Source: an uncultured Clostridia bacterium (GTDB taxonomy: Bacteria > Bacillota > Clostridia > Oscillospirales > Oscillospiraceae). From it: a stretch of DNA of 64,000 bases. A model generated the notes under the pieces. The model was not told where the DNA came from. It worked only from the letters and a program-made list of their open reading frames with translations, and ran no database searches. Positions 47,056 through 56,413 of the stretch are shown piece after piece. The stretch's first letter is position 1. Every line of letters starts with the position of its first letter. The stretch is taken from assembly GCA_946531435.1 (NCBI GenBank), contig CAMNAO010000005.1, forward strand, positions 1 to 64,000, in the 5' to 3' direction. The position numbers and the translations under genes are program-made.

Positions 47056-47958
47056 ATGCTGAACACCATCCAGTCCGAGCTTTTGACCGTTGAGCTGACA
47101 AGCCCGGGGTCAGCGCCCAATGACAACTTCCGCTTTGACCGCACCGGCTATATCACAGAAGTGGTTTTGAAGGACGGGACCCGCTTCGCGGCGTCGGAGC
47201 CCCGCAACCTAAGCCACCCCAGCTCAAACGGCAGGGGCTTCTGCTCCTGCAACCGCTGGGACATCTCTGAGGAGGTGGGGGTCGGAGAGTATTTCCCCAT
47301 CATCGGCGTAGGTCTCATCCGCAAACCGGATGAGCAGAAGTACCGGCAGTTCAATCGCTATGAGGAGGGCTTCATCCCCTTCGAGATCAAATGCGAAATG
47401 GCGGAGAACATCGCCACCTATGCCGTGCTCCCCATGCCCTGCCAAGGCTACGCCTTTCATGAGACCCGGGTCATCAAGGCCATCGGCAACCGGGTGGAAA
47501 ACCGGGTGACCCTCCGAAACGTGGGGGAAAAGCCGGCCACCGTCATGGAATACTGCCACAACTTCATCTCCATCGAGGGGATGGCCGTGGGCCCGGACTA
47601 CACCATCGAATTCCCCCAGGTCCCGGATCTCACGGGTCTTCACTTCCAGGAGGCGGAGCGGGGCGGCGAGACCAACTTTGAGGGCTTTGGCCACGGCTTC
47701 CGTATGAAGCGCTATGAGCCACAGAGCTACTCCGTGGCATTGGAGGACTATTCCTTCTACAAGGGCGAGCCCTTCCGCTGGAAGGTATCGAACACCGCCG
47801 CAGGCGCCTATGTTTTGGGGACGGATACCATTCAACTCAGCCGGGTGAAGATCTGGTCCTCCGACCACATGGTCTGCCCTGAGATCTATCAGAACTTCAC
47901 CATCCGTCCCGGCGAGACCCTGGAGTGGAGCCGACAGCTGGAATTTGGCCGCCTGTAA
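47056..47958 (+). CDS. Uncharacterised beta-sandwich / DUF4432 or aldose-epimerase-like protein
   Basis: GYITEVVLKDGTRFAASEPRN, YEEGFIPFEIKCEMAENIATYAVLPMPCQGYAFHETRVI; RBS AAGGAGG. Confidence 0.55.
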   Translation: MLNTIQSELLTVELTSPGSAPNDNFRFDRTGYITEVVLKDGTRFAASEPRNLSHPSSNGRGFCSCNRWDISEEVGVGEYFPIIGVGLIRKPDEQKYRQFNRYEEGFIPFEIKCEMAENIATYAVLPMPCQGYAFHETRVIKAIGNRVENRVTLRNVGEKPATVMEYCHNFISIEGMAVGPDYTIEFPQVPDLTGLHFQEAERGGETNFEGFGHGFRMKRYEPQSYSVALEDYSFYKGEPFRWKVSNTAAGAYVLGTDTIQLSRVKIWSSDHMVCPEIYQNFTIRPGETLEWSRQLEFGRL

Positions 47959-47977
47959 GGGAAAGGAGGAAGGGCCC

Positions 47978-49165
47978 ATGTTCACAAAAGAATTTCTCTC
48001 CCGCTCCATCTTCACCGGCCAGCCTCTGGCCTATGACGGTCCCGGCCCGGTACTGGAGCCGGCACACGCCGCCGACGGCGCCGCCTGGCGGGAAAACGGC
48101 GACATTGACTTGAGGCTCTACGCCCCCGAGACCCGGAGCATCGAGTTCCAGATCATCGGCAGCCGGCGCTATACCATGGTGAAGGGGGAGGACGGCTTTT
48201 TCACCTTTACCATCCCCTATAATCCCTACCGCAACGGCCCCATCACCGTGGACTTCTATTTCGACGGGAACCGGCTTCTGAGCCCCTTTCTGCCCATCTA
48301 CTATACCTCCAACAATCCCCACAACTACCTGGAGTTCCCGGACAAAAACCAGGAGTTTGCCCACGTGAAGGCGGTTCCCCACGGCTCCGTCAGCAGCGTC
48401 CTCTATTACAGCCACATCCATCAGGGCTATGAGCGCTGCTTCGTCTATACGCCCCCGGGATACATGAACGGAACGGAGCGCTATCCCGTCCTCTATCTGC
48501 AGCACGGCGGCGGAGAGAACGAATTGGTATGGGAGACCACCGGCCGCATCTCCTCCATACTGGATAACCTCATCGCCGAGGGCGCCTGCGTTCCCTTTCT
48601 TGTGGTCATGAACAACGATATGCTGCGCTATCCCGGCAACGAGGGCGGCCCCTTTGATCACGGCTTTGAGAAGATGCTGATCGAGGAGTGCATTCCCTAT
48701 ATCGACAGTAGCTTCCGCACCAAAACGGATAAGTGGTCCCGGGCCATCGCCGGGCTCAGCATGGGCTCCTACCTCAGCTGCGACATTGCCCTCTTCCACC
48801 CCGAGGCCTTCGGCTACTTCTGCGCCCTTACCGGGACCATGCACCAGCGGCCCACGATGGCCCAGTATCCCCGTCCCTACCTGGATCTGGAGGCCTGCGG
48901 CAAAATCTTCCGGGAGAACTACCGGGTCTTTTTCCAGTCCGCCACCCCCCAGGAGGATCACCTGGACTACTGCTGGCTGGACAACCAGCTTTGCAAGGAG
49001 TGCGGCATCGCGGATATGCCCGGCTACCGCTTCATCGTTCACGACGCCCACGCCACCAAGTGGACCAGCTGGAGACTGGGGATCCGGGATTTCGCCAGGC
49101 TCATCTTCCGGGAGGAGGAGGCCTACGCCTCCCCTGAGGCCCTGAAAAAATACGACCGCCCATAA
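47978..49165 (+). CDS. Esterase family protein (enterochelin-esterase-like alpha/beta hydrolase)
   Basis: CFVYTPPGYMNGTERYPVLYLQHGGGENE, RAIAGLSMGSYLS (GxSxG). Confidence 0.9.
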   Translation: MFTKEFLSRSIFTGQPLAYDGPGPVLEPAHAADGAAWRENGDIDLRLYAPETRSIEFQIIGSRRYTMVKGEDGFFTFTIPYNPYRNGPITVDFYFDGNRLLSPFLPIYYTSNNPHNYLEFPDKNQEFAHVKAVPHGSVSSVLYYSHIHQGYERCFVYTPPGYMNGTERYPVLYLQHGGGENELVWETTGRISSILDNLIAEGACVPFLVVMNNDMLRYPGNEGGPFDHGFEKMLIEECIPYIDSSFRTKTDKWSRAIAGLSMGSYLSCDIALFHPEAFGYFCALTGTMHQRPTMAQYPRPYLDLEACGKIFRENYRVFFQSATPQEDHLDYCWLDNQLCKECGIADMPGYRFIVHDAHATKWTSWRLGIRDFARLIFREEEAYASPEALKKYDRP

Positions 49166-49183
49166 GAAGGAGGGAGAAACGAT

Positions 49184-50191
49184 ATGAAGACTGTGAAACT
49201 GGCAAGCGCGGGGATCTGGCACGCCCACGCCAAGGACTTTGCCAACCGGGTAAAGACCATTCCCATCCCGAACTGCGAGATGGCCGCCGTCTATGACAAG
49301 GATCCCGGAAAGGCCGCCCAATGGGCGGAGGAGCTGGGCTGCAAATGCTATACCGATTATGACGCTCTCTTGAAGGACCCGGAGATCGACGGCGTCATGG
49401 TCACCTGCGCCACCACGGAGCATGCCGACCTCATCATCCGGGCCGCCCGGGCGGGCAAGAACGTCTATGTGGAGAAGGCCCTGGCCGCCACGGCGGAGGA
49501 CGCCCGAAAAATCCGCGAGGCGGTGCATGAGGCGGAGAAGGAGCACGGGATCCGTTTCGTCATGAGCGACCCCATCCAGGGCGGCGCCGTCCTGGCGGCC
49601 AGGGAGATGATAGAGAAGGGCGAGCTGGGCAAGGTGCTGCTGGTCACCGCCCGGAACGGCCACGACAACGCCTTCAGAGATCCTGTGCTGATGCGCCCCT
49701 TCCAGACTCCGGCCGAATCCGGCGGCGGCGCCATGCTGGACATGGGACACCACGCGGTCCACATCATCCACTTCCTGCTGGGGCAGCCCGTCGCCGCCTC
49801 CGGCGCCTTCCTCAGCGTCAATGACTATGCCAAAGAGACGGGCGTGGAGGATTTCGCCTCCCTGACCTTCCAATACGCCGACGGCGCCATCGGCATTGCC
49901 CAGGGCAGCATCGTCACCCCCGGCTTCACCGGGGAGCTGGAGGTAGTGGGGACAAAGGGCATCCTGCATTACAGCCGTCCCACCGGCCTTTCCGTCATGC
50001 TCTCGGGGCAGGAGAAGCGGATCATCCCCGAGGATGAGCTGCCTGGGAAGTGGCAGAGCCCCCAGGTCTACTGGGTGGAGTGCATCCGGGACGGAAAGCC
50101 TGCGGAGCAATACGGTGTGGACGAGGCCTGCGAGCTCGTAGAGATGATTGACGCCGCCTATGCCTCCAGGAGCATGGCCTGCGCCCTTTAA
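49184..50191 (+). CDS. Gfo/Idh/MocA family oxidoreductase
   Basis: Rossmann N-terminus, DPEIDGVMVTCATTEHADLIIRAARAGKNVYVEKALA. Confidence 0.92.
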   Translation: MKTVKLASAGIWHAHAKDFANRVKTIPIPNCEMAAVYDKDPGKAAQWAEELGCKCYTDYDALLKDPEIDGVMVTCATTEHADLIIRAARAGKNVYVEKALAATAEDARKIREAVHEAEKEHGIRFVMSDPIQGGAVLAAREMIEKGELGKVLLVTARNGHDNAFRDPVLMRPFQTPAESGGGAMLDMGHHAVHIIHFLLGQPVAASGAFLSVNDYAKETGVEDFASLTFQYADGAIGIAQGSIVTPGFTGELEVVGTKGILHYSRPTGLSVMLSGQEKRIIPEDELPGKWQSPQVYWVECIRDGKPAEQYGVDEACELVEMIDAAYASRSMACAL

Positions 50192-50212
50192 GGCGCAGAA
50201 GGTGCCGACGGA

Positions 50213-51604
50213 ATGAAAAACTCCTTAGAGAAAAAAGTCGGTCTGGACCTGACGGAGGGCAAAATCCTCCCTCAGCTCCTCACCTTTGTGTTTCCCCTTC
50301 TTCTGGCAAACATCGTTCAGCAGCTTTACAACACCGTGGACATGATTGTCATCGGGCAGTTCGTGGGCTCCCGGGGTTCGGCCGGCGTATCCCAGGGCGG
50401 TGAGATTGCCACCCTCATCACCTTTATGGCCGCCTCCTTCGGCTCCGCCGGGCAGATCTACGTCGCCCAGCTCTATGGGGCCAAGGATCACCGCTCCATC
50501 AGCGAGACCCTTTCCACCGGCATGGTGTTTATGACCGGGCTGTCTCTTTTGACGACCGCCCTCTGTATCCTGTTCTGTGACCCGCTGCTGGGCTGGCTCA
50601 ACTGCCCGCCCGAGGCCCTGGACCAGGCCCGCAGCTATATGGTCATCGTCTCTCTGGGGCTCCCCTTCGTCTTCGGCTACAGCATGATCTGCGGGATCCT
50701 CCGGGGCATGGGGGAGGCCAGGCGGCCCCTGCTCTTTGTCACCGTGGCGGCCGTGAGCAACGTGTTCATGGACATCCTTCTGGTGGCGGTCATCCGTCTG
50801 GAGGCTGCCGGCACCGCCATTGCCACCGTGGCGGCCCAGTTTGCCTCCTTCGTGGCCGCGGTGGTCTTCCTCTATCGGCGCCGGGGCCAGTTCGGCATCA
50901 GCTTTACCCGGGAGAGCATGCGCCTGCACAAGCGCCACCTGATGGTGCTGCTGCGGCTGGGGATCCCCCTGACCATGCAGTCCGCCCTCATCCACTTCAC
51001 TCAGCTCATCTGCACGAGAAGCATCAATTCCTACGGCATCGTGGCCTCCACCACCAACAGCGTGGGAAACAAGATCCAGAAGCTTGTGAACATCCTGGCC
51101 AACTCCATCGCCCAGGGAGCCGGCGCCATGGTGGGGCAGAACATCGGCGCGAAAAAATACGACCGTGTCCGGGAGATCGTCCGCACCGCTATCCTCTGCG
51201 CCACGGCCTTCGGGATCCTGGCCAGCATGATCTCCCTCTTCCTCCCCCGGGCCGTCTTCAGCCTGTTCATCAAGGCGGATGATCCCAATTTTGAGGCCAT
51301 TCTTCAGCTGGGCGTCACCTATATGCGGATCACCATTTTTGTCTTTTTAATCTCCCCCTTCCAGGGCACCTTCCAGTCGGTGGTCACCGGCAGCGGGAAC
51401 GCCCGTCTCGCCATGATTGCCGGACTGCTGGACGGCGTGATCCTCCGCCTGGGGATCAGCTACCTTCTGGCCTACGGGCTGAAAATGGGCATTGTGGGCT
51501 TCTTCTGCGGCAACGCCCTGGCCCGCATCGGCCCCCTTTTGGTGGGGGTGATCTATTACTTTACGGGAAAATGGAAAACCTACCGTCTACTGGACGAAAA
51601 TTGA
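50213..51604 (+). CDS. MATE family efflux transporter
   Basis: LPLLLANIVQQLYNTVDMIVIGQFVGSRG-type N-terminus, 12-TM pattern. Confidence 0.95.
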   Translation: MKNSLEKKVGLDLTEGKILPQLLTFVFPLLLANIVQQLYNTVDMIVIGQFVGSRGSAGVSQGGEIATLITFMAASFGSAGQIYVAQLYGAKDHRSISETLSTGMVFMTGLSLLTTALCILFCDPLLGWLNCPPEALDQARSYMVIVSLGLPFVFGYSMICGILRGMGEARRPLLFVTVAAVSNVFMDILLVAVIRLEAAGTAIATVAAQFASFVAAVVFLYRRRGQFGISFTRESMRLHKRHLMVLLRLGIPLTMQSALIHFTQLICTRSINSYGIVASTTNSVGNKIQKLVNILANSIAQGAGAMVGQNIGAKKYDRVREIVRTAILCATAFGILASMISLFLPRAVFSLFIKADDPNFEAILQLGVTYMRITIFVFLISPFQGTFQSVVTGSGNARLAMIAGLLDGVILRLGISYLLAYGLKMGIVGFFCGNALARIGPLLVGVIYYFTGKWKTYRLLDEN

Positions 51605-51620
51605 AAAGGAGGAATCTTGC

Positions 51621-52676
51621 ATGAAGAAGCGCATTCAAACCGCCATCTGCGGCTGCGAAGGGCATGTGGAAAAATTCGGAAAGCTCATCAACTCCTATGA
51701 GGAGAGCTGCACCGTGGCTGTCTGGGATCCGGACAGGGCCGCTGCCCGGCGGGTGGCCGAAGAGATCGGCGACTGCCGGGTCTATGAGGATTATGACGAG
51801 CTTCTCAGAAATCCCGAGATCGACGGCGTCATCATTGTCTCCCCCGCCGTGATGCACGCGGAGATGGTCCTGAAGGCCATTCAGGCGGGCAAGCATATCT
51901 TTGTGGAGAAACCCCTCTGCATCCATACGGAGGACGCTTATGAGATTCAGGAGGCAGTGAAGGAACGCGGTGTCAAGTTCTACATGACCGACCCCTTTGT
52001 GGAGAACACCACCCAGCGCCTCAAGGCGATGATGGAGGAGGGCTTCTTCGGCAAGCTCATCTCCGTTCGGATCAAATACGGAAGCCTTTTTGATCTTGGC
52101 GGTCCCGAAGGCATTGCGGGCAAAGCCCGGCGCTTCGGCGGCGGCATGATGGCGGACACCGGCGGCCATCCCCTCCACGGCCTCTACTACCTTCTGGGCA
52201 TGCCCGAGAAGGTGTACTCCCACTTCTCCTATCTCGACCCCGCGGCGGAAAAGGCCGGCTATGAGCAGATCGTCGATCTCATACTGGAATACCCCGACCA
52301 TGTCACCGTCTCCATCGCCTGCGACACCGTCAGCCACGGCCTTGCCAATATGATCGAGGTCTGCGGCACAGAAGGCGCCGCCCGGGATGTCTCCCTGGGC
52401 AATCACAAAAACCGGCTGAGCCTGAGGCGCAGGGGCGACGCGGAGTGGACCGTGGTTCCGGAGAGCGAGCTGGGCCCCGTCCCGGACGACCATGTGCGCT
52501 ATTTCATCAAGATGATCGCCTATGATCTTCCCAACGACGGCGTGGGCACCGATCCTCTCAGCACCCACGGCATGAGCATTGACGACTCCGTGAAGCTGGT
52601 GGAGCTGCGGCAGGCCATCTACGCCTCCAATGATGCCCAAAGCCTCCTCCCGGTGGCCCCCTTCTGCAAGGGATAA
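51621..52676 (+). CDS. Gfo/Idh/MocA family oxidoreductase
   Basis: NPEIDGVIIVSPAVMHAEMVLKAIQAGKHIFVEKPLCI. Confidence 0.93.
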   Translation: MKKRIQTAICGCEGHVEKFGKLINSYEESCTVAVWDPDRAAARRVAEEIGDCRVYEDYDELLRNPEIDGVIIVSPAVMHAEMVLKAIQAGKHIFVEKPLCIHTEDAYEIQEAVKERGVKFYMTDPFVENTTQRLKAMMEEGFFGKLISVRIKYGSLFDLGGPEGIAGKARRFGGGMMADTGGHPLHGLYYLLGMPEKVYSHFSYLDPAAEKAGYEQIVDLILEYPDHVTVSIACDTVSHGLANMIEVCGTEGAARDVSLGNHKNRLSLRRRGDAEWTVVPESELGPVPDDHVRYFIKMIAYDLPNDGVGTDPLSTHGMSIDDSVKLVELRQAIYASNDAQSLLPVAPFCKG

Positions 52677-52747
52677 CCCCTTCCGCAGGGCCTCTCGGGG
52701 ACGGTAACTCCTTAAACTTTACTTATTGAATAGCAAGCTGTACTTGC

Positions 52748-52867
52748 CTCCCCCCCCTGGGGGAGCTGCCCCAGCGTTGCGGCGCTGGGGCGGAGAGGGC
52801 CAGGATAGCAACAATTCTTCTCATCCCTCTTACGTCGGCAGCACCGACAACTCCCCCTAAGGGGGAG
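52748..52867. repeat. Intergenic multi-hairpin repeat
   Basis: CTCCCCC/GGGGGAG, GCCCCAGCG/CGCTGGGGC, GTCGG/CCGAC, CTCCCCC-TAA-GGGGGAG in tandem. Confidence 0.75.
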
Positions 52868-52913
52868 CCATGCGGGTTCTTTTGTTGTTTGAAAATTGAA
52901 CTGTTAAGGACTC

Positions 52914-53079
52914 GTAGGGGTGATTGCCCCTTCCGGCGGCAGGAAGCGATGGTGAAACGGAAAACTCCCGGCGAATTCGCAGAAAGTACGATCTTTGCCG
53001 TACCCGGCTGCGATTTCGCCGGGAGTTTACTCTTATATGCAAATCTCTGCTGCGCGGGAGGCCCAAGGGCCTCCCCTAC
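52914..53079. mobile_element. MITE-like element with short terminal inverted repeats and internal palindrome
   Basis: GTAGGGG ... CCCCTAC ends; internal AAACTCCCGGCGAAT...ATTTCGCCGGGAGTTT (52962-53028). Confidence 0.6.
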
Positions 53080-53176
53080 CATTTTTACTGCAGCGCCTTC
53101 CTTTTGAAACAGCCCCTGCCGTGATTGATGCCGCTCACGCTTTCATCCCATTTATGCCCGCTTTCTTCGGAGAGAA

Positions 53177-54778
53177 TCATTCTTGGGGGGCATTGCGTGC
53201 CGAAAATCCATAGTGCTCGCGGACAAAGTCCCGAAGGAGCAGGTCCAGCTCTCCCTCCATCCCGCTGTGAGGGACGGGGGTGGAGGAGAGCTCCAGCCAG
53301 CCCATCCTGTCAGAGGCCGCCGGCCAATGGGGCAGCCCCTCCCCGTTGGGGTCACCGTTTTTGATAAAGTTCGCCCACAGCGTGGAGGCCATCTCCGCCA
53401 GGCGGAAGTCCTCTTCCCGCCAGGGGCGGCTGGGCGGGACCCCCTCCCCCAGGGAAGCAAAGACGTACCACATCTCGCTGGAGTGATAGGCAAGCAGCCA
53501 GTCGGCGTCCCTGCGGGTGCCCCGGTCCTGCTCCCGATCCGGCGGAACCTGGCACCAGAGATAGGTATAGACCCGGCTTCCCGGCGCCTTTTCCGCCCGC
53601 TCCAGCCCGAAAAGACGGTTCAGCATCACATTCCTTGCCATGTTGGCCCGGCTGGGCAGAGTAAAGCCCAGGGCCGCCAGCCGACGGGCCACCGGCCAGG
53701 CCGTCTCATCCGTGACAGGTGCAAGGGAGGGGAAGTCCGCTTTTTCAAACGTTTCCCCCAGCAAAAGCCGGTAATTGTCATAAAACGCCTCTTTGGTCTG
53801 GAAAGGGGCATAGACCTTGCGGTCCACGTTGACCTGGGGCGGAACCTCGCCCAGGTTGCAGCCGCAGAGAAAATCGATCTTCCCCGCTGTCTCCCATGCG
53901 TCAACCACCGAGGGCCAGGGGATCACGACACCGTCGTACACCATGGTGTTTTCCGGCGCCTTTTCTGTAAAGAGCGCCCATACATCCTTTTTCCGCAGCT
54001 CATCGGGCCCGGTCTCACGGGGAATGCCCAGGGCGTCCAGGGTTTTAAGGCCGATCTCCTCCCCCTCCCGGAGGGTGGGATAGACCATGTTTCGCTTCAG
54101 GCCGCTCTCGGAGATGAGACGGCGCACATGGCCCTTCAGTTCCGGCACCGCAATGAGGGGCGAGGTTTTGCTGGTGCCCCCGGACTGGCCGCCCACGGTG
54201 ATATTCTCCGGATCCCCGCCGAAGGCGGCGATATTCCGCAGAACCCACCCCATGGCCATGAGCTCATCCAGATAGCCATAGTTGCCGCTGACGCCGCCCT
54301 GCTCCCGGGAGAGCTGGGGCAGGCAGAGGTAGCCCAGGATGCCCAGCCGATGGCCCACCGTGACCACGATCACGCCCTTTCGGGCAATGGCCGTCCCGTC
54401 GAACTCCGGCTCATAGGACCATCCGTGGTCCAGGCCGCCGCCGTGAAACCAGACATAGACCGGCCTCTTCGTCTCGCTCTTTTCCGTGCTTCGCCACAGG
54501 TTCAGATAGAGGCAGTCCTCGCTGACAGGGGGCATCCCCTGCCAGTAGAAATCCTCCCCATAGGGCTCAAAGCTCTCTTCCCCCAGAGGAATACGCTGAA
54601 TCGCTGCCGGGGCGAAGCGGTCACAGAGCCGCACATCCTCCCAGGGCTCCGGCTCCCTCGGCGCGCGAAAGCGCAGCTCCCCCACCGGGGGCGCTGCGTA
54701 AGGAATGCCGCGGAAAACCTCCACGTCGCCCAATGAGACGCCTTCTACAAGGCCTGCGTCGGTTTTGACAGGGTTCAT
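53177..54778 (-). CDS. Type-B carboxylesterase/lipase family protein
   Basis: FRGIPYAAPPVGELRFRAPREPEPW, EDCLYLNLWRS, ENITVGGQSGGTSKT (GxSxG). Confidence 0.95.
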   Translation of the reverse strand: MNPVKTDAGLVEGVSLGDVEVFRGIPYAAPPVGELRFRAPREPEPWEDVRLCDRFAPAAIQRIPLGEESFEPYGEDFYWQGMPPVSEDCLYLNLWRSTEKSETKRPVYVWFHGGGLDHGWSYEPEFDGTAIARKGVIVVTVGHRLGILGYLCLPQLSREQGGVSGNYGYLDELMAMGWVLRNIAAFGGDPENITVGGQSGGTSKTSPLIAVPELKGHVRRLISESGLKRNMVYPTLREGEEIGLKTLDALGIPRETGPDELRKKDVWALFTEKAPENTMVYDGVVIPWPSVVDAWETAGKIDFLCGCNLGEVPPQVNVDRKVYAPFQTKEAFYDNYRLLLGETFEKADFPSLAPVTDETAWPVARRLAALGFTLPSRANMARNVMLNRLFGLERAEKAPGSRVYTYLWCQVPPDREQDRGTRRDADWLLAYHSSEMWYVFASLGEGVPPSRPWREEDFRLAEMASTLWANFIKNGDPNGEGLPHWPAASDRMGWLELSSTPVPHSGMEGELDLLLRDFVREHYGFSARNAPQE

Positions 54779-54855
54779 TTATCATCGCTCTCCTCTTGCG
54801 GTTTCTAACTCCGTCCCCACAGCCCGGAGGACCGTGGCGCTTCCAGGAATACAAA

Positions 54856-54891
54856 GCAACTGGGCGGATCATGCTGCATCTGCCCAGTTGC
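54856..54891 (-). terminator. Intrinsic hairpin between MBL hydrolase and carboxylesterase
   Basis: GCAACTGGGC...GCCCAGTTGC. Confidence 0.65.
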
Positions 54892-54898
54892 ACCACCC

Positions 54899-55894
54899 TT
54901 AGCCCTTTGCGTAGGTAAACAGGATGGGGCCCACATGATGGACGACCCGTGGGCCGGGCTTCGGCGTCTCGCCCTTCCGCTCAGGATGGGAAGCGCGCAT
55001 GGCTGCCCAGCTCTCCTCATCGTCCGGGTCCGGCGTATAGCCCGCCAGCGTAGGCGCCCCGGGAACCACAAAATGCTCCGGCGCCGTCTCATCCGGGAAG
55101 CTGCCGCCCGCCAGCACGGTACGCATGGCGTCCACCAATTCCCGCATCATATCCATGGTAAGCTCGGGGGGACGGGTCACGCCATCCTCATAATAAGTAT
55201 GCCCGCTATAAAACATGGTCTTGTCGGTAAAGTGGGCGAGGTAGCGGTCAAAGCGGTCAATGAGGTCCTGGGTGATGTTGCCGATGGCCAGGGTATAGGT
55301 GGTATTGTCCCCGCAGAGGGCGTAATCCCGCTCCCTGTTGTAGAAAACCAGGGAACCGTGTGCATTCATATAGATGCACTCCAGCTTTGTGCCGCCGAGA
55401 TCCACCACGTCGCCGTCATTCAGAAGCTTCCAGTCGATCTCCTTCCACTTCACGTCCACATAGTTCTCCTCGCAGTATTTCCAGATCTCCATGGCCCGCT
55501 CCAGGTCTCCGTGAGGCTTGGAGCCCGGCATCCCGGTGAAGGCGAAGGTGGCCGCGTCGTGGACCCGTCGCTTGTTGTTCAGGCCCCAGGCCAGCTGGGG
55601 CAGCTCCACGGGATGGATGTACTGCTCATCAAACAGGGTGCAGCCGCCGATATGATCCGGATGGCTGTGGGTCATCAGGGCGATCATAGGCTTTTTATCG
55701 GTGATATAGGTCTCAATATACCGCCGGAGACCATGAGTGGCGCCGCAGCCGGTATCCACCACCGCCACCTTGTCCTCGCCGATGACCACGTAGATATCGA
55801 TGAGCTGCGGCCCGCCCCAGTCCTCAAAAACCCGGTAAAGGCCCTCATCCAGCTTTTCGTGATGCAGGAAATCAAAATCGTTGAATTTCGCCAT
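54899..55894 (-). CDS. MBL-fold metallo-hydrolase
   Basis: ALMTHSHPDHIGGCTLF, VAVVDTGCGATHGLRRYIETYI. Confidence 0.92.
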   Translation of the reverse strand: MAKFNDFDFLHHEKLDEGLYRVFEDWGGPQLIDIYVVIGEDKVAVVDTGCGATHGLRRYIETYITDKKPMIALMTHSHPDHIGGCTLFDEQYIHPVELPQLAWGLNNKRRVHDAATFAFTGMPGSKPHGDLERAMEIWKYCEENYVDVKWKEIDWKLLNDGDVVDLGGTKLECIYMNAHGSLVFYNRERDYALCGDNTTYTLAIGNITQDLIDRFDRYLAHFTDKTMFYSGHTYYEDGVTRPPELTMDMMRELVDAMRTVLAGGSFPDETAPEHFVVPGAPTLAGYTPDPDDEESWAAMRASHPERKGETPKPGPRVVHHVGPILFTYAKG

Positions 55895-55939
55895 GTCAAA
55901 CCTTCCTTCCAACATTTTTCGGATAATGTGCCTGGGGCA

Positions 55940-56413
55940 TCAGCCCGTTTTTTCTGTAATCTGCAGGTAAAGCGTCTCCGTCTTTTCCGCGGTTTCGCAG
56001 TTGAAGAGGATCCACTGGCGGTCAGTCTCCACCAGAAGCCAGCTCTTCGTCCCGGGATAGCAATAAATTCGCCGGGGCGGCGTTCCCTCCTCCCGGTAGA
56101 CCAGAAGTTTCCCGTCCTCACTCTCCCTAAGCGGGATCGGCGGCTCCTTTAACAGGGTGATCCTGCGCACCCCATCGTAGCGCACCGCCTCCGCGTCTCC
56201 GTAGACGCCCACCATAAAGAGCTCCCGGTCCAGGGTCACGGAGATCTCCCCCCGGCTGCCGCCGAAGAGGGAGGCCGCCGTCAGGGCGACGAAGATGAGA
56301 AGCGTAACCGCCATTGTCCATCTGGACTGGCGCTTCAGCCAGGTCTCTCCGGTCCTGTCCACCTCCCGGTAGATCCTGGCCTGATTGGCAAATAGGTTAT
56401 TGTTCAGCGCCAT
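55940..56413 (-). CDS. Small uncharacterised membrane-anchored protein
   Basis: 157 aa with one or more hydrophobic segments (WTMAVTLLIFVALTAASLF); overlaps the end of the following ATPase gene. Confidence 0.6.
   Translation of the reverse strand: MALNNNLFANQARIYREVDRTGETWLKRQSRWTMAVTLLIFVALTAASLFGGSRGEISVTLDRELFMVGVYGDAEAVRYDGVRRITLLKEPPIPLRESEDGKLLVYREEGTPPRRIYCYPGTKSWLLVETDRQWILFNCETAEKTETLYLQITEKTG

Noticed and set aside
47897-50110. 737-aa minus-strand ORF
   Set aside because: Antisense shadow spanning the esterase and the Gfo/Idh/MocA gene.
54856-54891. 36-bp inverted repeat considered as an operator
   Set aside because: Position just after the MBL gene stop and following T-rich stretch fit an ordinary terminator better.
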